A stretch of 64,000 nt of DNA from CAXBBB01 sp963841855 (lineage in GTDB: Bacteria; Bacteroidota; Rhodothermia; Rhodothermales; BA12): NCBI GenBank assembly GCA_963841855.1, contig CAWJEJ010000004.1, positions 124,001-188,000 on the forward strand, written 5' to 3'. Made by a program: the position numbers and the translations under genes. The notes under the pieces were generated by a model that did not search any database, was not told the DNA's origin, and worked only from the letters and a program-made list of their open reading frames with translations. Below are positions 58,331 through 64,000 of this stretch, in pieces. How positions within the stretch are numbered: position 1 is the first letter of the stretch; every line of letters starts with the position of its first letter.

Positions 58331-59206
58331 ATGCGTTTAGGAGGCCAGCGCCGCAGCACCAACATCGAAGACCGACGTGGAAGCTCGCCACGCGGCGGGG
58401 GGCGCGGGCTCGCCGTGGGCGGCGGCATCGGAGGCGTCGTGATCCTGCTTCTCGGCGCGCTGTTCGGCGTCGACCTCGGCGGACTGGTCGGCGATGGCGG
58501 TCCGTCCCCTGCACCGTCCGCGCAAGTCGCTCCGGGCCAAACCATCGACCCGCGCAGTCGGAGCGAAGCCGAGCGCACCGAGATCTCCACCCGTACGCTG
58601 GGATCGACCGAGGACGTGTGGACGGCGCTCTACCGGCAAGCGGGCGAGCGCTACCAGGCACCGACCCTCGTCCTGTTCGACGACGCCGTCGACTCGGCGT
58701 GCGGCTTCGCTCAGGCGGCCGTCGGCCCCTTCTATTGCCCCGCCGACCGCAAGGTCTACCTCGACCAGCGGTTCTTCGACGAACTGGCGCAGCGCTTCGG
58801 CGCGTCAGGCGATTTTGCCCAAGCCTACGTGATCGCGCACGAAGTCGGTCACCACATCCAGACGCTCGAAGGCATCTCGGACCAGGTGCGGTCGGCTCAG
58901 CGGCGCACTGACGAAGCCGGAGCCAACGACCTCTCGGTTCGCCAGGAGTTGCAGGCCGACTGCCTCGCCGGTGTCTGGGCGTTCCACGCCGACCAGTCGA
59001 CCAACCTGCTCGAATCGGGCGACGCCGAAGAGGGCCTGCGCGCTGCCGCAGCCGTCGGCGACGATACCATCCAGCGCCGCACCCAGGGCTACGTCGTGCC
59101 CGAGTCGTTCACGCACGGCACGTCCGAGCAGCGGATGGAGTGGTTTCGGCGTGGCTTCCAGGGCGGCAATTTCAACGCCTGCGACACGTTCGGCGGTGCG
59201 CTCTAG
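58331..59206 (+). CDS. Neutral zinc metallopeptidase, YpfJ/DUF2342-like family
   Basis: A 291-aa membrane-anchored protease. A basic Gly-rich N-terminus (RRGSSPRGGGRG) precedes one membrane helix (GGIGGVVILLLGALFGVDL). The periplasmic domain has the zinc motif HEVGHH (His170, Glu171, His174) in AYVIAHEVGHHIQTLEG, preceded by FYCPADRKVYLDQRFF and followed by LSVRQELQADCLAGVW with the third ligand Glu. The C-terminal FTHGTSEQRMEWFRRGF is a family mark. All features match the neutral zinc metallopeptidase family named after YpfJ. The menH frame begins at or near its stop codon. Confidence 0.92.
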   Translation: MRLGGQRRSTNIEDRRGSSPRGGGRGLAVGGGIGGVVILLLGALFGVDLGGLVGDGGPSPAPSAQVAPGQTIDPRSRSEAERTEISTRTLGSTEDVWTALYRQAGERYQAPTLVLFDDAVDSACGFAQAAVGPFYCPADRKVYLDQRFFDELAQRFGASGDFAQAYVIAHEVGHHIQTLEGISDQVRSAQRRTDEAGANDLSVRQELQADCLAGVWAFHADQSTNLLESGDAEEGLRAAAAVGDDTIQRRTQGYVVPESFTHGTSEQRMEWFRRGFQGGNFNACDTFGGAL

Positions 59207-59253
59207 ACCCGCGGCCGACGAGATCTCCGGCGCCAACCTAACGGGTCTCCACG

Positions 59254-59264
59254 ACCTGTCAGGT
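59254..59264. repeat. Short palindrome ACCTGTCAGGT before menH
   Basis: A perfect 5+1+5 palindrome with the same core as AAACCTGTCAGGTTT before meaB. It lies 6 bp before the likely menH start TTG at 59271. Confidence 0.6.
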
Positions 59265-59270
59265 TTTTCG

Positions 59271-60017
59271 TTGCCCCCACTCGTCTGTCTGCACGGCTTC
59301 TTGGGCCGCGCAGCCGACTGGTCGGATCTGGTGGCGCGCTGGCCTGCTCCCGTTCTGGCGATCGACCTACCCGGCCACGGCTCGGCGACCGGGTTGGCGC
59401 ATCAGCGCTACACGATGACGGGCGCCTCAAGGTGGGTGCTGGGCGCGATGGACGCGGCGCACGTGTCGGCGTGGGATCGGAGGCCCGCCCTGGTTGGCTA
59501 CTCGATGGGCGGTCGGCTGGCGCTGCATCTGGCCGCGCATTGTGCCGAGCGGTTTTCGGCCGTCGTCCTCGAGAGTGCGTCGCCCGGGCTGCGTACGGTG
59601 GGCGAACAGGCCGAGCGGCGGCGGCTGGATCGCGAGCGCGCGCACGAGATCACGCACGACCTCGCTGGTTTTCTGGACCGCTGGTATCGAATGCCGCTGT
59701 TCGCCACGCTATCCGAAGAAGCGCGGCAGAAACTGGTGGCGGACCGGCAGGCGCACGAGCCATCCGAAATCGCCCGTGCTCTGGTCCGCATGGGGACGGG
59801 AGCCCAGGCGCCGCTGTGGGATTGGCTGTCGCGGTTGCAGGTGCCAACGCATGCCATCGCCGGATCGTTGGACGCGAAGTTCGTCGAGTTGGCGCGCGCG
59901 ATGGTGGCTGAGTCGGATGGGCGGATCGCTGCGCACACGATCGCGGGCGCCGGGCACATGGTCCACGCCGAGCGGCCGGACGCGTTCGCCGACCTGCTGG
60001 CAAGGGTGCTCAGGTAG
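59271..60017 (+). CDS. menH: 2-succinyl-6-hydroxy-2,4-cyclohexadiene-1-carboxylate synthase
   Basis: An alpha/beta hydrolase of menaquinone synthesis that removes pyruvate from SEPHCHC to form SHCHC. The 248-aa product from TTG 59271 starts MPPLVCLHGFLGRAADW, has the nucleophile Ser78 in LVGYSMGGRLALH and the catalytic His near 229 in AGAGHMVHAERP. A GTG at 59196 is also in frame and would overlap the metallopeptidase gene, but its 25-residue extension translates the palindromic repeat and lacks conservation. menB, menA and menC follow, which supports the MenH assignment over other hydrolases. Confidence 0.87.
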   Translation: MPPLVCLHGFLGRAADWSDLVARWPAPVLAIDLPGHGSATGLAHQRYTMTGASRWVLGAMDAAHVSAWDRRPALVGYSMGGRLALHLAAHCAERFSAVVLESASPGLRTVGEQAERRRLDRERAHEITHDLAGFLDRWYRMPLFATLSEEARQKLVADRQAHEPSEIARALVRMGTGAQAPLWDWLSRLQVPTHAIAGSLDAKFVELARAMVAESDGRIAAHTIAGAGHMVHAERPDAFADLLARVLR

Positions 60018-60050
60018 AAAGTTGTCAACTCTCGGAGAGTTGACAACTTT
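60018..60050. repeat. 16-bp inverted repeat between menH and menB
   Basis: AAAGTTGTCAACTCTC (60018-60033), one base, then its exact reverse complement (60035-60050). It starts right after the menH stop and could form a very stable mRNA hairpin. No T-run follows. It belongs to the GTTGTCA/CTGTCAGG palindrome family. Confidence 0.85.
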
Positions 60051-60129
60051 GCGCAGACCAAGCCGCCGCGAGCCGAACCCCCTCCCCACGCTCCCCGTTG
60101 GCATGGTACTTCCAACCGATTCCCATACC

Positions 60130-60972
60130 ATGACCGAAACGACCATCCGCAGTGGAGCCGACTGGCAGACCGCCGCCGAGTACACCGAAATCCTCTACCA
60201 CAAGGCCGAGGGCATCGCCAAGATCACGATCAACCGCCCGCACGTCCGCAACGCCTTCACGCCGACGACGGTCAAGGAGATGATGCACGCCTTCAACGAT
60301 GCGCGCGACGACGTGGCGACGGGCGTCATCGTCATCACGGGCGCGGGCGATCTAGCCTTCTGCTCGGGCGGCGATCAGAACGTGAGGGGCGAGAGCGGTT
60401 ACAAAGACGCGCAGACGGGCCATCAGCGCTTGAACGTGCTCGACTTCCAGCGGATGATCCGCAGCTGCCCCAAACCGGTCGTCGCCCAGGTGGCGGGCTG
60501 GGCGGTCGGCGGCGGGCACGTGCTCCACGTCGTCTGCGACCTGACCATTGCGGCCGACAACGCACAGTTCATGCAGACCGGACCGCGCGTCGGCTCGTTC
60601 GATGGTGGATTCGGAGCGGCGTATCTGGGGTCGATCGTCGGCCAGAAGAAGGCGCGCGAGATCTGGTATCTGTGCCGCCCGTACTCGGCACACGAGGCCG
60701 AGACGATGGGCTTGGTCAATACGGTCGTCCCGCTCGAATCGCTCGAAGAGACGACCGTCGACTGGTGCCGCCAGATCTTGAAGCACTCGCCGATCGCCCT
60801 GCGTTGCCTCAAGAGCGGGTTCAACGCCGCGCTCGACGGACAAGCGGGCGTCCAAGAACTCGCCGGAAACGCGACACTGCTCTTCTACATGACCGAGGAG
60901 GGACAGGAGGGCCGCAACGCCTACAACGACAAGCGCGACCCCGACTTCGGCCAGTTTCCCAAGCGTCCATAG
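60130..60972 (+). CDS. menB: 1,4-dihydroxy-2-naphthoyl-CoA synthase
   Basis: A crotonase-fold enzyme closing the second ring of menaquinone. The 280-aa product has ITINRPHVRNAFTPTTV, the oxyanion-hole segments FCSGGDQNVRGESGY and GWAVGGGHVLHVVCDL, the active-site GPRVGSFDGGFGAAYLGS, then KKAREIWYLCRPYSA and the C-terminal GRNAYNDKRDPDFGQFPKRP. These match MenB at nearly every conserved site. The ATG at 60130 was preferred to one 30 bp upstream. It is framed by two palindromic hairpins, at 60018-60050 and 61015-61047. Confidence 0.97.
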   Translation: MTETTIRSGADWQTAAEYTEILYHKAEGIAKITINRPHVRNAFTPTTVKEMMHAFNDARDDVATGVIVITGAGDLAFCSGGDQNVRGESGYKDAQTGHQRLNVLDFQRMIRSCPKPVVAQVAGWAVGGGHVLHVVCDLTIAADNAQFMQTGPRVGSFDGGFGAAYLGSIVGQKKAREIWYLCRPYSAHEAETMGLVNTVVPLESLEETTVDWCRQILKHSPIALRCLKSGFNAALDGQAGVQELAGNATLLFYMTEEGQEGRNAYNDKRDPDFGQFPKRP

Positions 60973-61014
60973 TGGCGCGAGGTGCGATGCGTTCGGAGGC
61001 AACTCTGGACTCTC

Positions 61015-61047
61015 AAAGCTGTCAGGTTTCGAAAACCTGACAGCTTT
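61015..61047. repeat. 15-bp inverted repeat between menB and the FMN reductase gene
   Basis: AAAGCTGTCAGGTTT (61015-61029), loop CGA, then AAACCTGACAGCTTT (61033-61047). A perfect 15-bp hairpin, the mirror image in position of the one before menB. Confidence 0.85.
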
Positions 61048-61089
61048 CGGCTCCGCGTCAGATCTCTCGACTTGACTTTATACAGCCCT

Positions 61090-61587
61090 GTGTCCGTTCC
61101 AGTCCTCGCCCTTCTCGCCAGCGCTCGCGCGGACGGTGATACGTCGCGCCTGCTCAGCCTCGCGCTCTCCAACGCGCCGCACGATACGGTCGACCTGACC
61201 GCGCTCCATCTCGCGCCGTACACCTATGGCCGAACCGAGATCGACGCGGCGTATCTGGGTCTGGCCGAGCGGATGGTTGCCGCCGAGGTCATCGTACTCG
61301 CGACGCCCGTTTACTGGTACAGCATGAGCGGAGTCGCCAAGACGTGGATGGACCGGCTGACGGACCTGGTGACGATCCGCAAGGAGTTGGGGCGTGGACT
61401 GGCGGGGAAGCAGTTCGCCATCGTAATGACGAGCAGCGACAGCGCATTGCCGGCCGGATTCGAGGTGCCGTTCCGGCTCACCACCGATTACCTCGGCACG
61501 TCTTGGGGCGGCGTTCACTTTCAGTCGTCGAAGGCGACGTTCGACTCGGATGCAGCGCAGGCGTTCGGCTCCTCTCTTCTCGCATGA
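61090..61587 (+). CDS. NAD(P)H-dependent FMN reductase-like flavoprotein
   Basis: A 165-aa flavodoxin-fold protein: SVPVLALLASARADGDTSRL with the phosphate-binding loop, VIVLATPVYWYSMSGVAKTWMD (here ATPVYWYSMSGVAKTWMDR) typical of NAD(P)H-dependent oxidoreductases, and KQFAIVMTSSDSALP. It probably reduces FMN or quinones. The GTG at 61090 was chosen because earlier in-frame codons would translate the palindrome at 61015-61047. It overlaps menA by 4 bp (ATGA), so it is locked into the menaquinone operon and may act on a menaquinone intermediate or the product; this is inferred from position. Confidence 0.83.
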   Translation: MSVPVLALLASARADGDTSRLLSLALSNAPHDTVDLTALHLAPYTYGRTEIDAAYLGLAERMVAAEVIVLATPVYWYSMSGVAKTWMDRLTDLVTIRKELGRGLAGKQFAIVMTSSDSALPAGFEVPFRLTTDYLGTSWGGVHFQSSKATFDSDAAQAFGSSLLA

Positions 61588-62495
61588 CCGAAATCGCACC
61601 GCTCGCCCGCCCCTCGTGGCCTGCTGTCTGGCTGGCGGCGGCACGGCCCAAGACTCTGATGGCTGCGCTGGCTCCGGTCGCCATCGGGACCAGTCTGGCG
61701 TGGACCGACGGCGGCTTCCACCTGCTCGCGGCGACGTGCGCGCTGGCGGCGGCGGGCCTGATTCAGATCGGCACCAACTTCGCCAACGACCTCTTCGACC
61801 ACCTCAAAGGATCGGACACGGCCGAGCGGGTCGGGCCGGTCCGCGTCACGTCGGCGGGTTGGGTGTCTCCGCGAGCGATGAAAGCGGCAACGGGTTTGGT
61901 GATGGCGCTGGCCTTCGCGTCGGGGCTCTACCTCGCCTGGCGCGGTGGCTGGCCGATCCTGGCGATTGGGCTGGTGTCGATTGCGCTGGGTGTGCTCTAC
62001 ACCGCAACGCGCTACGCCCTCGCCTACACGGGCCTGGCCGACATCGTCGTGTTCGTCTTCTTCGGACCAGTCGCCGTCGCCGGGACGTATTACGTGCAGA
62101 CGCTCGGCGTCACGCCGGTGGCGATTGTGGCGGGCATCGCGCCAGGTTTGCTCTCGACCGCCTTGCTCGTCGTCAACAACCTGCGCGACTGGCGCGAGGA
62201 CCAGGCGGCCGACAAGAAGACGCTGATCGTGCGCTTCGGCCCCGGGTTCGGGCGCGCGTTCCTGCTGACCTGCATCGCCGGCGCCGCGTTGACACCGGCA
62301 CTAGTTGTCGCGCTATCGGGCGGGGCGGGCTGGGGAGCGTTGGCGGCGAGTCTGATCGTCATCCCCGGCTGGCGCACGTGGCAGAAGGCACGGAAGAGCG
62401 AGGGTCGCGCGCTGCTGCCGATTCTGGGCGAGACCGCTCGCCTGCTCGCCCTCTACGGCGTCCTGTTCGTCCCCGGCTGGCTGCTGACGGCATGA
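61584..62495 (+). CDS. menA: 1,4-dihydroxy-2-naphthoate polyprenyltransferase
   Basis: An inner-membrane UbiA-family enzyme that attaches the isoprenoid tail to DHNA. The 303-aa product has about eight to nine membrane helices and the two Asp-rich motifs: NFANDLFDHLKGSD followed by RVGPVRVTSAGWVS, and VNNLRDWREDQAADKKTL. It starts RPKTLMAALAPVAIGTSLAW after a short polar N-terminus. It overlaps the genes on both sides by 4 bp. Confidence 0.95.
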   Translation: MTEIAPLARPSWPAVWLAAARPKTLMAALAPVAIGTSLAWTDGGFHLLAATCALAAAGLIQIGTNFANDLFDHLKGSDTAERVGPVRVTSAGWVSPRAMKAATGLVMALAFASGLYLAWRGGWPILAIGLVSIALGVLYTATRYALAYTGLADIVVFVFFGPVAVAGTYYVQTLGVTPVAIVAGIAPGLLSTALLVVNNLRDWREDQAADKKTLIVRFGPGFGRAFLLTCIAGAALTPALVVALSGGAGWGALAASLIVIPGWRTWQKARKSEGRALLPILGETARLLALYGVLFVPGWLLTA

Positions 62496-63550
62496 CGACG
62501 CACAGCAGTTCCGCATCGGTTTCCGCGTACAGCTACCGGCTACCGCTGGTGCAACCGATGCGGTTCTCGTGGGGCGAGGTCGACCACCGAGAGGGCGTAC
62601 TCGTGCGCTACACGGTCGATGGTCGTTGCGGATGGGGAGACGCGGCCCCTCTTCCCGACTACAGCCCCGACACGCTGGAGGAAACCACGCACGCCATCGT
62701 GCTGGCCGTCGAACGGTGGACTGCGATGCTGCGCCTCCACCTGTTCGCACCTCCTCCGCTACTCGCCGGCATGCCACCCTCGGCGCGCATGGCGCTGAGC
62801 GACGCCTACCGATGCGTCGTGTTCGGCAGCGTGGGCTGTGAGGTGCCCATGAAGTCCAACGTCGAGATCGCCGCCCTGCTCACGTCGGCCGACGCCTCCG
62901 ACCTGGAACGCGAAGTCGAGCGCGCGATTCGGCATCGGAACTGCCGAGCGGTCAAACTCAAAGTCGGCGGACGCGCCGTCACCGACGACGTCCATCGCGT
63001 CCGGATTGTGGCGAGCGTGCTGGGCGAGCAGACGACGCTGCGCCTCGACGCCAATCGCGCGTGGTCGCGAGCCCAAGCAGCCGACTTTTGGAGCGCGGTG
63101 CAGCGGCTCGGCATTTCCATCGCATTCATCGAAGAGCCAACGTACGACGATGCCGCATGGCCGCACCTGTTCGACCTCGGCATGCCGCTCGCCTTCGACG
63201 AAACGCTGCGCCACTGGACGCCCTACACGTTTCCGCACTGGCATTTGGCGACCGCTGCCGTTCTCAAACCGACCATCTTGGGCGGTTACGACGCAACAGT
63301 CGAGTGGATCGCCGAATCCCGGAGGCGATGCGTCGCGCCCGTCCTGAGCGGATGCTTCGAGAGCGGCGTCGGCCACCGGATGGTCGCGCTCGCGGCCGCG
63401 CTGACCGATGCGCCCGCTGGCCTCGGCACCTACCGCTCTGTCGCGGACGACCTGCTGACGACGCGGCTTTTGCTCGACGGCGATGCGGCTCATCCGCAGT
63501 TGTTTTTGTCAGGCGAAGTGGATGAATCGCGCCTGACACGCATCGCGTAG
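62492..63550 (+). CDS. menC: o-Succinylbenzoate synthase
   Basis: An enolase-superfamily dehydratase making OSB from SHCHC, the product of MenH. The 352-aa product has the catalytic Lys pair in RAVKLKVGGR, metal ligands in RLDANRAWS, FIEEPTYDD and LAFDETLR, and the second catalytic Lys in AVLKPTILGGYD. VLSGCFESGVGHR completes the barrel. It starts 4 bp before the menA stop. MenE or MenD genes are not in the window; a following gene starts at the right edge. Confidence 0.93.
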   Translation: MTTHSSSASVSAYSYRLPLVQPMRFSWGEVDHREGVLVRYTVDGRCGWGDAAPLPDYSPDTLEETTHAIVLAVERWTAMLRLHLFAPPPLLAGMPPSARMALSDAYRCVVFGSVGCEVPMKSNVEIAALLTSADASDLEREVERAIRHRNCRAVKLKVGGRAVTDDVHRVRIVASVLGEQTTLRLDANRAWSRAQAADFWSAVQRLGISIAFIEEPTYDDAAWPHLFDLGMPLAFDETLRHWTPYTFPHWHLATAAVLKPTILGGYDATVEWIAESRRRCVAPVLSGCFESGVGHRMVALAAALTDAPAGLGTYRSVADDLLTTRLLLDGDAAHPQLFLSGEVDESRLTRIA

Positions 63551-63587
63551 CGAGCGAGAGCCGGTTTATTTCGGCGGCGAGGTTATG

Positions 63588-63605
63588 CCCCGCACCGAGG
63601 CGGGG
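63588..63605 (+). terminator. Hairpin after menC
   Basis: CCCCGC (63588-63593), a 6-nt loop and GCGGGG (63600-63605). It lies 37 bp after the menC stop, but only a short TCTAAAG follows, so termination is weakly supported. Confidence 0.35.
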
Positions 63606-63642
63606 TCTAAAGAGGCGTCCTCCTCACCAAATCTCCGCGCTC

Positions 63643-63798
63643 ATGCTTACGGACTCCTACTCCGCTCGAACCCGCTTCGCGCTCTTCGCCAACAGTACCG
63701 ACCCTGACGACTTGCCTTCAGGCGGCGACGAACCCGGTGACGGCGGCCACGGCGGCGGCAACGACGAGCCGACCAAGCCGCCGCCCGACGGCGAGTGA
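63643..63798 (+). CDS. Small acidic Gly/Pro/Asp-rich protein, hypothetical
   Basis: A 51-residue frame from ATG 63643. The N-terminus MLTDSYSARTRFALFANST could be a short helix; the rest (DPDDLPSGGDEPGDGGHGGG and following) is disordered and acidic. It stands alone between two hairpins (63588-63605 and 63922-63959). No homologue is recognised. The third codon position is GC-biased as in neighbours, but Gly/Asp-rich frames arise easily in GC-rich DNA. It could be a small secreted or regulatory peptide, or spurious. Confidence 0.35.
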   Translation: MLTDSYSARTRFALFANSTDPDDLPSGGDEPGDGGHGGGNDEPTKPPPDGE

Positions 63799-63921
63799 AC
63801 TCCTTTTGTGGGTAACTCTGGGGGGTGACAGCTTGCCGCCCCCGCTGCTCAGGTCTCATATTCCTCTACGCTTAGAGCCAGCCCACGTAGGCCGCCGACT
63901 TGCCTGTCGGTAAGGCTCCCA

Positions 63922-63959
63922 GCGACGCCTCTCACGCCTTCGGGTTGGAGAGGCGTCGC
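63922..63959. terminator. Strong hairpin before the right-edge gene
   Basis: GCGACGCCTCTC (63922-63933), a 14-nt loop and GAGAGGCGTCGC (63948-63959), then CCGTTTCC. The 12-bp perfect stem fits a terminator for the menC/51-aa-frame transcripts or the end of a small RNA. Between 63799 and 63921 nothing else is clear beyond a weak GGGGGG/CCCCC pair near 63820-63843. Confidence 0.55.
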
Positions 63960-63988
63960 CCGTTTCCCGACCGCCGTACCCTCCGCCG

Positions 63989-64000
63989 ATGCCCGAGTTC
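63989..64000 (+). CDS. Start of a gene cut by the window edge
   Basis: An ATG at 63989 begins MPEF and runs off the window. Its position behind a terminator-like hairpin and a C/T-rich leader, as seen before many genes here, suggests a real start. Nothing can be said of the function; a further menaquinone gene is possible. Confidence 0.3.

Overview
This is a high-GC, gene-dense chromosomal window that looks like Rhodothermota/Bacteroidota (Rhodothermales-like). Three things point that way. A secreted nuclease ends in a type IX secretion C-terminal sorting domain. Several genes lack purine-rich Shine-Dalgarno sequences and sit behind the TAnnTTTG -7 element typical of Bacteroidota sigma-A promoters. 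The protein set (MreB/MreC, HslUV, MCM/MeaB, classical menaquinone genes, beta-propeller histidine kinase, two-gene SpmA/SpmB-like pair) is also usual for that group. No rRNA, CRISPR array, prophage or plasmid gene was seen. There is one tRNA (Val, GAC) and one complete IS630-type insertion sequence.

Layout. 0-5 kb: a cut PAS signalling gene, coaE, then S66 carboxypeptidase - purN - purH. 5-12 kb: cell shape and proteostasis genes, in the order mreB, a secreted NADase-type glycan-binding protein, mreC, dacB (PBP4-like), hslV, a NYN-like gene, hslU. 12-17.5 kb: a FemAB/GNAT-like protein, a polysaccharide flippase, a bacilliredoxin, an NlpC/P60 hydrolase, greA and mtgA. 17.6-28.4 kb: a DNA-repair and light-response neighbourhood with a PolX-like HhH protein, a ComEA-like protein, recO, lexA, a methyltransferase, a CRY-DASH photolyase with its DUF2256 partner, endonuclease V, a nitroreductase, tRNA-Val, a single-domain BLUF photoreceptor and a UvrD/PcrA helicase.

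28.4-29.6 kb: an IS630-type element sits inside a small two-helix membrane-protein gene; removing the element and one TA restores the frame exactly. 29.7-38 kb: an APC permease, a SpoU methyltransferase, the methylmalonyl-CoA mutase small and large subunits with MeaB, and gltX. 38-45 kb: a TonB-like protein, a T9SS nuclease, a Wzi-like capsule assembly protein and a sugar-phosphate transferase that starts polysaccharide synthesis. 45-50 kb: SpmA/SpmB-like nucleoside-recognition proteins, a frameshifted lipoprotein, a CBM48 protein, an M14 peptidase and EcsC. 50-58 kb: two response regulators (NtrC and NarL types), uppP, a probable outer-membrane protein and a large propeller-type histidine kinase. 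58-64 kb: a YdeI-like protein, a zinc metallopeptidase, then the menaquinone run menH - menB - FMN reductase - menA - menC.

Two layers of structure are not explained by genes. One is a family of short palindromes with cores like CTGTCAGGTTT and GTTGTCAACT, found near meaB, in the gltX-tonB gap, before menH, and as near-perfect hairpins on both sides of menB. The other is a set of REP-like repeats (GTCATCCTGAGC..., GTCATCGCGAGCGAAGC..., GTCATCCCAGCGAAGGC...) between genes. The palindromes change the likely start codons of meaB and menH. All assignments come from reading the sequence and translated proteins by eye; no database search was run.
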